In this document: piece after piece, positions 45,006 to 54,179 of the stretch
How positions within the stretch are numbered: the first letter of the stretch is position 1
Layout: the number at the start of each line of letters is the position of its first letter
Assembly (NCBI RefSeq): GCF_022827545.1
Contig: NZ_CP094669.1
Location: 137,001 to 201,000 of the forward strand
Length of the DNA stretch: 64,000 bases
Reading direction: 5' to 3'
Origin: Hymenobacter tibetensis
Lineage (GTDB): Bacteria > Bacteroidota > Bacteroidia > Cytophagales > Hymenobacteraceae
Translations under genes and position numbers: made by a program
The notes under the pieces: generated by a model
Database searches by the model: none
Told to the model about the DNA's origin: nothing
What the model saw: the letters and a program-made list of their open reading frames with translations, nothing else

Positions 45006-46004
45006 ATGGTTGCTATACCTCGTTTTTTACTGCCCGTTAGTTTGGCGCTTCTTGTTGCAGCCGGTCCTGCCTCGGTGCCCAAAACCCGTACGTTCACCTT
45101 CGACTACAGGGCTACTATTCCCGCCGTGCCCGCCGGTGCCGATTCGGTGGAACTTTGGCTGCCTATTCCGCATCCTGATGCCTCGCAGGATATTCAGCAG
45201 CTGAAAATCAGTACAAAAGCACCTTACACGATTGACAATGCTGCCTACGGCAATAAAGTGCTGCATCTGAAGGTGCCCGCTGCGCAGGCTGCGGGCCTCA
45301 CCGTGGATATGCAGTTCCAGGCCACCCGGCGCGAGCATCAGAACCCGTTTTTGACGAATGCGGCCACCAAGAAAGCAGGAGCCACCGAAGCCAATGACCC
45401 GAACATGGCGCGCTGGCTGGCACCAGACCGCCTCGTGCCCCTCGACCCCAAAATCAAAGGGTGGGCGCAGGAAGTGGTAACCAAGGCCAAAGCCAAAACC
45501 GACTTAGAGAAAGCGCGTGCCGTGTATGAGCACGTGGTGAGCACCGTTACGTACGACAAAACCGGCCAGGGCTGGGGCCGCGGCGACATCTATTACGCCT
45601 GCGACGCCCGCCGTGGCAACTGCACCGACTTCCACGCGGTGTTCATCGGCTACTGCCGCGCCCTTGGTATTCCCGCCCGCTTCAGCATCGGGTTTCCGCT
45701 GCCGGCCGAGCGCGGCGCCGGCGAAATCAAAGGCTACCACTGCTGGGCCGAGTTCTACACCAAACAAACCGGCTGGGTACCTGTCGATGCGTCGGAAGCA
45801 GCCAAAGACCCGTCGCGCCGCACCTACTTCTTTGGCGCCCACGACGAGAACCGCGTGGAGCTTACCCGGGGCCGCGACTTGGTGCTGAGCCCGCAACAGA
45901 AAGGCGCGCCGCTCAACTACTTTGTCTATCCCTACGCCGAAGCCGACGGCAAACCGCTTGAGGGTGTAAGTGGACAATTTCGGTATCAGGATAAAACGCA
46001 GTAG
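45006..46004 (+). CDS. Periplasmic transglutaminase-like protein
   Basis: The 332-residue product has a leader (MVAIPRFLLPVSLALLVAAG) and an N-terminal beta domain (FTFDYRATIPAVPAGADSVE). It has a transglutaminase core with Cys206 in RRGNCTDFH, His245 in GYHCWAEF and Asp261 in VPVDASEA. These form a papain-like triad; bacterial members can act as proteases or amidases rather than as crosslinkers. The substrate is unknown. It ends 80 bases before the 82-bp palindrome. Confidence 0.88.
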   Translation: MVAIPRFLLPVSLALLVAAGPASVPKTRTFTFDYRATIPAVPAGADSVELWLPIPHPDASQDIQQLKISTKAPYTIDNAAYGNKVLHLKVPAAQAAGLTVDMQFQATRREHQNPFLTNAATKKAGATEANDPNMARWLAPDRLVPLDPKIKGWAQEVVTKAKAKTDLEKARAVYEHVVSTVTYDKTGQGWGRGDIYYACDARRGNCTDFHAVFIGYCRALGIPARFSIGFPLPAERGAGEIKGYHCWAEFYTKQTGWVPVDASEAAKDPSRRTYFFGAHDENRVELTRGRDLVLSPQQKGAPLNYFVYPYAEADGKPLEGVSGQFRYQDKTQ

Positions 46005-46084
46005 AGCAGCTGCCGCAAGCACCGCATCAGGGCTTGCACTTTCCTAAAGCAGAACAGTGTTATAGGGGTGTTGCATCCGAAGGT

Positions 46085-46166
46085 GCCCCGCACAAAGCGC
46101 CCGGGCCCCCGGGTGGTCGACTACCGGTAGTCGACCACCCGGGGGCCCGGGCGCTTTGTGCGGGGC
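46085..46166. terminator. 82-bp perfect palindrome after the transglutaminase-like gene
   Basis: The arms 46085-46125 and 46126-46166 are exact reverse complements with no loop at all. The inner part is very GC-rich (GGGCCCCCGGG-type runs), with an ACCGGT centre. It follows the plus-strand gene ending at 46004 and is followed by TTT, so it can act as a terminator. A loop-free inverted repeat of this length is exceptional. Confidence 0.7.
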
Positions 46167-46613
46167 CTTTGCATATAGAGGTCAAAGAATATAAGCGGCA
46201 GTAGTATAGCGACTGTGGGAGTTGCTTAAACGTTTTATGCATGCGGGCAATAGCGCCGCTCCTCCTGTCTGGTTTCTCACGCCCATCTTCTCAATTGGAA
46301 GTAGGTTGTTTGCGGGTCGTCAGCGAAAGTGCCTAGTAAACAGGCAGCTAGGAAGCGCTTGCCAGAGCGTATGGGGGCAGTGTAGCGTGCTTGGGCAGGG
46401 CAGCAGCTTGCTGTCTGTGCCGCAAAACGGCTCCAGTCTCGGCTAGCTTCTATACCTTTTCATCACATTCTTCGAAAAAATATAAACGAATGGTGATAAA
46501 TTATTTATATCATTACCGACTGTCGAGGGCATGTCCCTTTGACTCGCCGCTTGTTTCTCTCATGCGGTGCCTGCTCTCTGCCTACTAAATCCCACATATT
46601 TTCCTTCCAGATC
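46167..46613. other. Intergenic region before the 3-keto-sugar cluster
   Basis: Short plus-strand frames (46222-46446 and a frame running into the GMC gene) have no motif. The stretch probably holds the promoter of the GMC gene, but no strict -7 match was seen. It turns AT-rich from about 46450. Confidence 0.35.
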
Positions 46614-48290
46614 ATGGAAAAAAACACGTATGATGCTATTGTCATCGGGTCCGGTATTTCCGGCGGTATGGCAGCTAAAGAACTGACAGAGAAAGGTCTA
46701 AAGACCATTATGCTGGAGCGTGGCCGCAACATAGAACATATCAAGGACTATGTGAACGCCAACAAAGACCCATGGGAGTTTCCGCATCGAGGAGGCAAAA
46801 CCCAGCAGATGATCGAGGATTACCCGGTGCTGAAGCGCGACTACACGCTCAACGAAAGCAACCTCGATTACTGGGTTAACGAAAAGGAAAGCCCCTATGT
46901 AGAAGTGAAGCCCTTCGACTGGTTTCGGGGCTACCATGTAGGTGGCCGCTCCCTGATGTGGGGCCGGCAGTCCTACCGGCTGAGCGACTACGATTTCGAA
47001 GCCAATGCCAAAGATGGTATTGCCGTCGATTGGCCGATTCGCTACAAGGATCTGGCGCCGTGGTACAGCAAGGTCGAGAAATTTGTGGGCATTAGCGGGT
47101 CCAAGGAAGGGCTGCCCCAACTCCCCGACGGCGAGTTTATGCCGCCCATGGAAATGAACATCGTGGAGAAGGATGTGGCCGCCCGCATCAAGAAAAACTA
47201 CGAGCACCGGCGCATGGTGATTGGCCGCACGGCCAACATCACGCAAAACCACAACAACCGGGTAAGCTGCCAGTACCGCAACAAATGTTGGTTAGGCTGC
47301 CAGTTTGGAGCCTATTACAGCACCCAATCAGCCGCGTTGCCCGCAGCAGTAGCTACCGGCAACCTTACACTGCGTCCGTTTTCTATCGTTACCAAAATCC
47401 TCTACGACAAGGATACCAAGCGGGCTAAGGGCGTAGAGATATTAGACGCCGAAACCAACCAGACCTACGAATACTTCGCAAAGGTGATCTTCCTAAACGC
47501 CTCGGCCCTAAATTCGGCTTGGGTGTTAATGAATTCGGCTACTGATGTTTGGCCCGGCGGGCTAGGCAGCAGCAGCGGTGAATTGGGCCACAATCTGATG
47601 GACCACCACTTCCGGGCGGGTGCCCGGGGCACCGTGGAAGGCTACGACGACAAATACGTGTACGGCCGCCGCGCCAACGGTATTTACGTGCCACGTTTCC
47701 GCAACCTGTTCGGCGACAAGCGCGACTACATTCGCGGCTTTGGCTACCAGGGCAGCGCCGGCCGTGAAGGCTGGGCGCGCGAAATCCCCGAAATGAATAT
47801 TGGTGGCGAGTTCAAGGACGCCCTAAGCGAGCCTGGCCAATGGAACATGGGCCTAACAGGTTTCGGCGAAACCCTGCCCTACCACGACAACCAAGTAACG
47901 CTCGACAAAACCAAGAAAGACAAGTGGGGTCTGCCCGTTCTTGCCATTGATGCCCATATCCGTGAAAACGAGCAGAAAATGCGCATCGATATGATGAATG
48001 ATGCGCAGGAAATGCTGGAGAAGGCTGGTCTGAAGAACGTGAAAACCTACAACGGGGGCTACACCCTGGGTGGCGGCATCCATGAAATGGGTACCGCTCG
48101 CATGGGCCGCGACCCCAAAACGTCGGTGCTCAATGAGTTCAACCAAGTGTGGGACGCACCGAACGTGTACGTCACCGACGGCGCCGCCATGACGTCGGCT
48201 GCCTGCCAGAACCCTTCCCTGACCTATATGGCTCTCACCGCCCGGGCCGTGGATCATGCAGTGGGCGAGCTCAAAAAACAGAACGTTTAA
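46614..48290 (+). CDS. GMC oxidoreductase, catalytic subunit of a periplasmic glycoside dehydrogenase
   Basis: The 558-residue FAD enzyme has GSGISGG in a Rossmann start (YDAIVIGSGISGGM), the GRSLMWGRQSYRL segment, and a C-terminal catalytic block with His490 in GGIHEMGTARMG and Asn533 in CQNPSLTYMALT. Cys219, Cys225 and Cys229 form a cluster (SCQYRNKCWLGC), reminiscent of the iron-sulfur region of FAD glucose dehydrogenases. It has no signal of its own; the next gene encodes a partner with a Tat-type leader that could carry it out. It likely oxidises a sugar hydroxyl, perhaps at C3. Confidence 0.93.
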   Translation: MEKNTYDAIVIGSGISGGMAAKELTEKGLKTIMLERGRNIEHIKDYVNANKDPWEFPHRGGKTQQMIEDYPVLKRDYTLNESNLDYWVNEKESPYVEVKPFDWFRGYHVGGRSLMWGRQSYRLSDYDFEANAKDGIAVDWPIRYKDLAPWYSKVEKFVGISGSKEGLPQLPDGEFMPPMEMNIVEKDVAARIKKNYEHRRMVIGRTANITQNHNNRVSCQYRNKCWLGCQFGAYYSTQSAALPAAVATGNLTLRPFSIVTKILYDKDTKRAKGVEILDAETNQTYEYFAKVIFLNASALNSAWVLMNSATDVWPGGLGSSSGELGHNLMDHHFRAGARGTVEGYDDKYVYGRRANGIYVPRFRNLFGDKRDYIRGFGYQGSAGREGWAREIPEMNIGGEFKDALSEPGQWNMGLTGFGETLPYHDNQVTLDKTKKDKWGLPVLAIDAHIRENEQKMRIDMMNDAQEMLEKAGLKNVKTYNGGYTLGGGIHEMGTARMGRDPKTSVLNEFNQVWDAPNVYVTDGAAMTSAACQNPSLTYMALTARAVDHAVGELKKQNV

Positions 48291-48302
48291 GCCCCCACCG
48301 CT

Positions 48303-48908
48303 ATGAATCGTAGAGACGCCCTCGCCAGAGTTGCCATCATCATGGGCAGCACCGTTATTGGTGCTGACGTATTCCTGACTGGCTGTTCTTCCCCCGCCAA
48401 AAAAGAAGCAAAAACCGATAAGCCGGTTGCCGCCACGAAACCCAAAGACCTGCTCAACCAGAGCCAGATTCAACTGCTCGATGAAGTGGGCGATACTATT
48501 TTGCCCGCCACCAAGACGCCCGGGGCCAAAGCCGCTCAAGTAGGCAGCTTCATGGCCGTTATGGTTCGGGACTGCTATCCGCCCGAAGATCAGAAGGCGT
48601 TTATGGCTGGCCTCACGCAGCTCGACAAAGACTGCCAGAAGCAGTACGGCAAAGGCTTTATGGCCCTTGATGCCACCCAGCGTACCGCCTTCCTAACTGA
48701 GCGCGACAAAGAGCAAAAAGCTTTTACTGCCAACGAGCGCAAGGACGACCCAAGCCGCTATTTCCGCATGATGAAGGAACTGACGTTGCTCGGTTACTTC
48801 ACCTCGGAAGTTGGTGCCACCAAGGCATTGCGCTACTTGCCCGTACCCGGCCGCTACGACGGCAATGTGCCCTACAAAAAAGGCGATAGAGCCTGGGCCA
48901 CAACCTAA
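48303..48908 (+). CDS. Gluconate 2-dehydrogenase subunit 3 family protein
   Basis: The 201-residue product begins MNRRDALARVA, a twin-arginine-type leader, then GCSS and an all-helical domain with QLLDEVGDTILPATKTPGAKA, which fits the subunit-3 family. Such proteins bind the GMC catalytic subunit and deliver it through the Tat system. It starts 13 bases after the GMC gene, so the two form an operon. Confidence 0.92.
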   Translation: MNRRDALARVAIIMGSTVIGADVFLTGCSSPAKKEAKTDKPVAATKPKDLLNQSQIQLLDEVGDTILPATKTPGAKAAQVGSFMAVMVRDCYPPEDQKAFMAGLTQLDKDCQKQYGKGFMALDATQRTAFLTERDKEQKAFTANERKDDPSRYFRMMKELTLLGYFTSEVGATKALRYLPVPGRYDGNVPYKKGDRAWATT

Positions 48909-49191
48909 AAGGCGCTGGTGCTGCCAGCGGAAGACCCATGATGCTGCGTGCGCATGGGGCAGGCCGCTAGCGTGGCAAATGCAAGGAAGTGCTACTGCTT
49001 CGGCGGCGCTGAGCAGCAGATTCGCAACAAGCAATGATTGTCAACTATATCTAGCCCCTCCTCACATGAGGAGGGGAGCTAGCCTTCTACACGCTAGAAG
49101 CGCTGCATCCGCAACAGATATGCTTCGGTGAATCGATAGGCCACTGGCTTATCGATTTCGCTTGAAATTTAAAGCCCCCAACCCACCCCGT
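48909..49191. other. Intergenic region between subunit-3 and permease genes
   Basis: Apart from the hairpin at 49055-49076, no coding frame is supported. The permease promoter may lie here; no strict -7 element is seen. Confidence 0.35.
49055..49076. terminator. Hairpin after the subunit-3 gene
   Basis: Arms 49055-49064 and 49067-49076 are exact reverse complements over 10 bases with a 2-base loop, and CTAG lies on both flanks. It lies between the subunit-3 gene and the permease gene, so it may end or attenuate the first transcript. Confidence 0.5.
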
Positions 49192-50445
49192 ATGAGCCCT
49201 GTCATTCGCTTTAAGTTATCCTTGATGATGTTCCTAGAGTTTTTCATCTGGGGCGCTTGGTTTGTTACGTTAGGGACCTACCTGCTGCAAAACCTGCACA
49301 CCACCGGTACGCAGGTGGGCGTGGCGGTGCTCACGCAGTCCATCGGTGCCATCGTGGCGCCGTTCATCATTGGTTTGATTGCCGACCGGTTTTTCTCCGC
49401 CCAGAAGATTCTGGGTGTGCTGCATCTGGCGGGTGCGGCGTTGCTATGGCGGGCTTCGATGGCCGCTGATTTCAGCAGCTTCTACCCGAGCATCCTCACC
49501 TACATGATTCTGTATATGCCCACGTTGGCTTTGGTGAACTCCATTTCCTTCCGGCAGATGCAGAATCCGCAGAAGGAGTTTGCTATGATTCGGGTGTTGG
49601 GTACGCTGGGCTGGATTATTGCCGGCCTCACTATTGGCTGGCTGAACTGGGAGCAAAATGGCAACTTGGTGCTCACGTTCCGGATGGCAGCTGGCGCGTC
49701 GGCAATACTCGGGCTGTTTAGTTTCACCTTGCCCGCCACGCCACCCATCAAGAAAGAAGGCAAAAGCAGCATCGGCGACATGCTGGGCCTGGAAGCCGTT
49801 CGACTGCTTAAAAACCGTTCGTACCTGATTTTCTTCTTGGCTTCCATCGCCATTTGTGTACCGCTTTCCTTCTACTACGGCTTCACCAACCCCTTCCTCA
49901 ACGAGTCGGGCATGAAATCGGCAGCGGGTGTGCAAAGCTTGGGGCAGGTATCGGAAGTGCTGTTTATGCTGCTGATTCCAGTTTTCTTTGTTCGGCTGGG
50001 CGTCAAGAAAATGCTAGCTATTGGCATGCTGGCCTGGGTGATTCGCTACCTGTTCTTTGCGTACGGCAACGGCGAGGCGTCGTACTGGATGCTGATTGCG
50101 GGCATTGTGCTGCACGGTATCTGCTACGATTTCTTCTTCGTAACCGGCCAGATTTACACCGACAACCTAGCCGGCGAGCAGTCGAAAAGCGCGGCGCAGG
50201 GCTTTATTACGCTGGCTACTTACGGCGTGGGAATGTTGCTGGGCTCGTTGCTTTCGGGCCAGATTGTGGACGCCCACAAAACCGCCGATAACCTGCACGA
50301 CTGGCAAACCATCTGGCTGATTCCGGCCGGTATTGCGGCCGGGGTACTGGTGGCGTTCCTGCTGCTTTTCAAGGACCGGAATGCTCCTGCCGTGGCAACT
50401 GAAGAAATCAACTACGCCGAGGCGAATGCTCACCTGGAAGTGTAA
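49192..50445 (+). CDS. MFS permease of the NupG-like nucleoside/sugar group
   Basis: The 417-residue product has twelve predicted helices and the family segments FLEFFIWGAWFVTLGTYL, AIVAPFIIGLIADRFF and GLIADRFF-type loop, with a large central loop between helices 6 and 7. It fits the NupG-like MFS family, which carries nucleosides with protons. In this setting a sugar or keto-sugar is the more plausible substrate, as inferred from the neighbours. A TTG at 49162 would add ten residues. The oxidoreductase gene follows after 24 bases. Confidence 0.88.
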   Translation: MSPVIRFKLSLMMFLEFFIWGAWFVTLGTYLLQNLHTTGTQVGVAVLTQSIGAIVAPFIIGLIADRFFSAQKILGVLHLAGAALLWRASMAADFSSFYPSILTYMILYMPTLALVNSISFRQMQNPQKEFAMIRVLGTLGWIIAGLTIGWLNWEQNGNLVLTFRMAAGASAILGLFSFTLPATPPIKKEGKSSIGDMLGLEAVRLLKNRSYLIFFLASIAICVPLSFYYGFTNPFLNESGMKSAAGVQSLGQVSEVLFMLLIPVFFVRLGVKKMLAIGMLAWVIRYLFFAYGNGEASYWMLIAGIVLHGICYDFFFVTGQIYTDNLAGEQSKSAAQGFITLATYGVGMLLGSLLSGQIVDAHKTADNLHDWQTIWLIPAGIAAGVLVAFLLLFKDRNAPAVATEEINYAEANAHLEV

Positions 50446-50469
50446 GAATAAGAACCTCACAACTACCCT

Positions 50470-51621
50470 ATGAAATTACGACTGGGCATGATCGGGGGAG
50501 GCCAAGGAGCCTTCATTGGGGCCGTGCACCGCCTGGCCGCCGCCCTCGACGGCTTATATGAATTGAAGGCTGGCGCTTTTAGCAGCGACGCCGAAAAGTC
50601 GCGGGCTACCGGCGTACTGCTGGGCCTGGCTCCCGACCGAGTGTATGCCTCCTACCAGGAGATGATAGCGCAGGAAAGCCAGCGGCCCGAAACCGAGCGG
50701 ATTCAGGTTATTTCCATCGTGACGCCCAACCACATGCACTTCGAGCCCGCTCGGCTAGCCTTGGAAAGCGGCTTCCATGTGGTGCTAGACAAACCCATGA
50801 CGTTTTCGCTGGCCGAGGCCAAGCAGCTAGCCGAAGTGGTAGCTGCCAGTGGCAAGAAGCTGTGTTTGACGCACACCTATTCCGGCTACCCCATGGTGAA
50901 GGAAGCGCGCCAACTGGTGGCTGCCGGCGCCCTTGGCAAGATCCGCAAGGTGTACGTGGAGTATCCGCAGGGCTGGCTCAGCGCCTTTGAGGAAGGCAGC
51001 GACAATAAGCAAGCTGCCTGGCGCACCGACCCCGCCCGTAGCGGTATTGCCGGCGCCATGGGCGACATTGGCACCCACGCCTTCAACTTGCTGGAGTACG
51101 TGTCGGGCTTGCAGGTCACGCAGCTGTGCGCCGATATCAACATTGTGGTGGAAGGCCGCCAACTCGATGATGATGGGGCTGTGCTGCTCAAACTCTCCAA
51201 CGGCGCCAGCGCCGTGCTGACGGCGTCGCAGATTGCGGCCGGCGAGGAAAACAACGTTCGGATTCGGGTGTACGGCGAGCAGGGCGGCTTGGAATGGCAG
51301 CAAGTCGATGCCAACACCTTGTTGATGAAATGGTTGGACAGACCCGCGGAAATCCGGCGCACTGGCACCGGCTACGTTGGCTCATTCGCGCAGCACAATG
51401 CCCGCACTCCGGCTGGCCACCCCGAAGGCTACCTAGAGGCCTTTGCCAACTTGTACCGCAACTTCGCCCTAACTGTGCAAGCCGAGCTAGCCGGCGAAAC
51501 AGCCTCCGCCGAAGCGCTAGACTACCCCAGCATAGAGGAAGGCGTACGAGGCATGGCCTTCATTGAAAATGTAATTGCCTCCGGCAAATCCGATAAAAAG
51601 TGGACTGCTTTCACGGTCTAA
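50470..51621 (+). CDS. Gfo/Idh/MocA-family oxidoreductase
   Basis: The 383-residue NAD(P)-dependent enzyme has LGMIGGGQGAFIG for the dinucleotide, VVLDKPMTFSL as its EKP-type motif, and GDIGTHAFNLLEY in the second domain. Members oxidise or reduce sugars and inositols, often at C2 or C3. There is no signal peptide, so it acts in the cytosol. It lies in the same transcript as the permease and the epimerase gene, 7 bases before the latter. Confidence 0.93.
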   Translation: MKLRLGMIGGGQGAFIGAVHRLAAALDGLYELKAGAFSSDAEKSRATGVLLGLAPDRVYASYQEMIAQESQRPETERIQVISIVTPNHMHFEPARLALESGFHVVLDKPMTFSLAEAKQLAEVVAASGKKLCLTHTYSGYPMVKEARQLVAAGALGKIRKVYVEYPQGWLSAFEEGSDNKQAAWRTDPARSGIAGAMGDIGTHAFNLLEYVSGLQVTQLCADINIVVEGRQLDDDGAVLLKLSNGASAVLTASQIAAGEENNVRIRVYGEQGGLEWQQVDANTLLMKWLDRPAEIRRTGTGYVGSFAQHNARTPAGHPEGYLEAFANLYRNFALTVQAELAGETASAEALDYPSIEEGVRGMAFIENVIASGKSDKKWTAFTV

Positions 51622-51628
51622 TCAGCCT

Positions 51629-52681
51629 ATGACTACTATTCAAGGACCTGCCATTTTTCTGGCTCAATTTGCCAGCGACCAAGCGCCGTTCCACAACCTG
51701 GAATCTATTTGTGCTTGGGCCGCGGGTTTAGGCTACAAAGGCGTTCAAGTGCCCACCAACGATACCCGTTACATCGATTTGCAGAAGGCGGCGGAAAGCA
51801 AAACCTACGCCGACGAAATAAACGGCATAGCGCAGGCTGCTGGGCTGCAAATCACCGAGCTGTCTACGCATTTGCAAGGGCAGTTGGTGGCCGTGAATCC
51901 GGTGTACGACCAGCTGTTTGATGGCTTTGCACCCGAGGCGTACCGCAACAACCCCACGGCCCGGCAGGAGTGGGCAGTGCAGCAGCTGCACTACGCTGCC
52001 AAAGCTTCGCAGAACCTAGGGCTGAAGGCACATGCTACATTCAGCGGTGCCCTGCTGTGGCCCATGGTGTACCCCTGGCCCCAGCGCCCAGCCGGCCTGG
52101 TTGATACAGGCTTCACGGAACTGGCCCGCCGCTGGACGCCGATACTCAACACGTTCGACGAATGCGGCATAGACTTGTGCTACGAGGTACACGCCGGCGA
52201 GGACCTGCACGATGGCATCAGCTACGAGATGTTTCTCGACAAAGTGAACCACCATCCACGGGCCTGCCTGCTCTATGACCCCTCGCACTTCATGTTGCAG
52301 TGCCTGGACTACCTGGAGTACATCGACCTGTACCACGAGCGAATTCGGATGTTCCACGTCAAGGATGCCGAGTTCAACCCCAGTGGCCGGCAGGGGGTGT
52401 ACGGCGGCTACCAAAGCTGGCTCGACCGCGCCGGGCGCTTTCGCTCCCTCGGCGACGGGCAGGTTGATTTCAAGGCCATCTTCAGCAAAATGGCGCAGTA
52501 CGACTTTCCGGGCTGGGCAGTGCTGGAATGGGAGTGCGCCCTCAAGCACCCCGAGGATGGAGCCCGCGAAGGTGCCACATTCATTCAGGACCACATCATT
52601 CGGGTTACGGACAAGGCCTTCGATGACTTTGCCGCTACTGCCACCGACTCTGACTTCAACAAAAAACTACTAGGGCTCTAA
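51629..52681 (+). CDS. Sugar phosphate isomerase/epimerase (cytosolic TIM barrel)
   Basis: The 350-residue product is a xylose-isomerase-like TIM barrel. It has GLGYKGVQVPTND, CYEVHAGEDLHDG, LYDPSHFML and FHVKDAEFNP, where the acidic and His residues bind the metal, and the late Glu in AVLEWECALK. It has no signal, unlike the four related proteins downstream. ATG at 51629 follows the oxidoreductase gene by 7 bases. It likely isomerises an intermediate produced by the neighbouring enzymes. Confidence 0.92.
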   Translation: MTTIQGPAIFLAQFASDQAPFHNLESICAWAAGLGYKGVQVPTNDTRYIDLQKAAESKTYADEINGIAQAAGLQITELSTHLQGQLVAVNPVYDQLFDGFAPEAYRNNPTARQEWAVQQLHYAAKASQNLGLKAHATFSGALLWPMVYPWPQRPAGLVDTGFTELARRWTPILNTFDECGIDLCYEVHAGEDLHDGISYEMFLDKVNHHPRACLLYDPSHFMLQCLDYLEYIDLYHERIRMFHVKDAEFNPSGRQGVYGGYQSWLDRAGRFRSLGDGQVDFKAIFSKMAQYDFPGWAVLEWECALKHPEDGAREGATFIQDHIIRVTDKAFDDFAATATDSDFNKKLLGL

Positions 52682-52693
52682 AACCACCCCTTT

Positions 52694-53167
52694 ATGAAAA
52701 AGAACCTTCTGCTTTTCGGCTTAGGCGCACTGCTCGCCGCCTGCGGATCTGAACCTAAAAAAAAGGCCGACGACGCACCCACCATGCGCGAGGCGTCGGC
52801 TGCCGAACTCAATAGCGACAGTGTTTCGGCGGCTAACATGGCGGCTGTAGCCCACCAGCCCCAGATTGATACGAGCGTTACCAAAATCGGCAACGAGAAG
52901 ACAGGCGGCATTATAGCTACCGGAGCCAAGCTGATAACGTCTTCTGACTGCACAAGCTGCCATAAGGAGCGCGAAAAGCTAGTAGGACCTGCCTACACCG
53001 CTGTGGCCGAGAAGTACCCTTCCAACGACGCCAACATCACAATGCTGGCCAACAAGATCATCCAAGGCGGTAAAGGCAACTGGGGCGAAATCCCTATGAC
53101 GCCGCACCCAGGCCTGTCATTGGCCGACGCCAAGGAGATGAGCAAGTATATTCTTAGTATTAAGTAG
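52694..53167 (+). CDS. Cytochrome c lipoprotein
   Basis: The 157-residue product has a lipoprotein signal with Cys17 (LLAACGS), a flexible Asp/Ala-rich linker, and a class I cytochrome c domain. The haem site is Cys86-x-x-Cys89-His90 and the likely sixth ligand is Met135 (IPMTPHP). It lies 12 bases after the epimerase gene. It probably accepts electrons from the GMC dehydrogenase in the periplasm; that is inferred from context. Confidence 0.92.
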   Translation: MKKNLLLFGLGALLAACGSEPKKKADDAPTMREASAAELNSDSVSAANMAAVAHQPQIDTSVTKIGNEKTGGIIATGAKLITSSDCTSCHKEREKLVGPAYTAVAEKYPSNDANITMLANKIIQGGKGNWGEIPMTPHPGLSLADAKEMSKYILSIK

Positions 53168-53248
53168 TATGTACTTGGTATAAAAGCACTGTTCGGCTTC
53201 AGCGCCGGGAGTCGTTTCCTTCATGAAAATAACGTAAGCAACCTCGCC

Positions 53249-54136
53249 ATGGCCCCGCTTCCCAACCGCCGAACGGTGATCAAAAATATCTTGGCCGGAA
53301 CGGCGGCAGCAGGTACTACCGGTACACTAAGCGCTTTTATGCCCGCAACAGAGCAAGCACAACCGGCTAAATTGAAAAACAACATCAACCATTCGGTCTG
53401 TCGGTGGTGCTTCAATGACGTGCCGCTCGACGAGCTGTGCGCGGCAGCCAAGAGTATGGGCATCAAGGGCATCGATTTGGTGGGCCCTAAAGAGTGGCCG
53501 ACGTTGAAAAAGCACGGTTTGGATTCGTCTATGTGCAATGGGGCCGAGATAAACCTGACCGACGGCTTCAACGACCCGCAGTACCACGCTACACTGTTCA
53601 AGAACTACTCGGAGATGATACCGCTGGTAGCCAAGGCCGGGTACAAAAACCTGATTTGCTTTAGCGGCAACCGCCGGGGCAAAGACGACGAAACCGGAAT
53701 TGCCAACTGCGTGAAAGGTTTGGCCCCCTTGATGGACCTAGCCGCCAAGCACAAAGTAGTGCTGGTGATGGAGCTGCTCAACAGCAAAGTCAACCACCAA
53801 GACTACCAGTGCGACCGGACGGCTTGGGGAGTGGCACTTGCCAAAAAGCTGGGGTCCGAGCAGTTCAAGCTGCTCTACGACATCTACCACATGCAGATAG
53901 ACGAAGGCGACGTTATCCGCAACATCACCGACCATCACGCCTACATTGCCCACTACCACACAGCAGGTGTGCCCGGCCGCAACGAAATCGACGATACGCA
54001 GGAGCTGTACTATCCGGCTATTATGCGGGCCATCAAGGCAACAGGGTTCAAAGGGTACGTAGCGCAGGAGTTTATGCCCAAGCAAGCCGACAAGCTGGCC
54101 TCCTTGCGCAAGGCCATCCAAATCTGCGACGTTTAG
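53249..54136 (+). CDS. Hydroxypyruvate isomerase-like TIM barrel with Tat leader
   Basis: The 295-residue product has a twin-arginine-like leader (NRRTVIKNILAG) and a TIM barrel of the Hyi type: SVCRWCFNDVPLDELC, GIKGIDLVGP, VVLVMELLNSK, LLYDIYHMQIDEGD and HTAGVPGRNEID. The acidic and His residues in these segments match metal-site positions of the isomerases. It is predicted to act in the periplasm, which is unusual for hydroxypyruvate isomerase itself, so the substrate is probably a keto-sugar. Confidence 0.9.
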   Translation: MAPLPNRRTVIKNILAGTAAAGTTGTLSAFMPATEQAQPAKLKNNINHSVCRWCFNDVPLDELCAAAKSMGIKGIDLVGPKEWPTLKKHGLDSSMCNGAEINLTDGFNDPQYHATLFKNYSEMIPLVAKAGYKNLICFSGNRRGKDDETGIANCVKGLAPLMDLAAKHKVVLVMELLNSKVNHQDYQCDRTAWGVALAKKLGSEQFKLLYDIYHMQIDEGDVIRNITDHHAYIAHYHTAGVPGRNEIDDTQELYYPAIMRAIKATGFKGYVAQEFMPKQADKLASLRKAIQICDV

Positions 54137-54179
54137 TTTTCACCTTCGGCAGCGGGCAACCGCTTCTACTTCTCTCCTC

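Noticed and set aside
46222..46446. A 74-codon frame upstream of the GMC gene
   Set aside because: The translation is unremarkable with no match, and the stretch looks like a leader or promoter region.
49055..49076. A REP-like repeat family
   Set aside because: I saw only one copy of this hairpin in the window, so it is reported only as a local hairpin.
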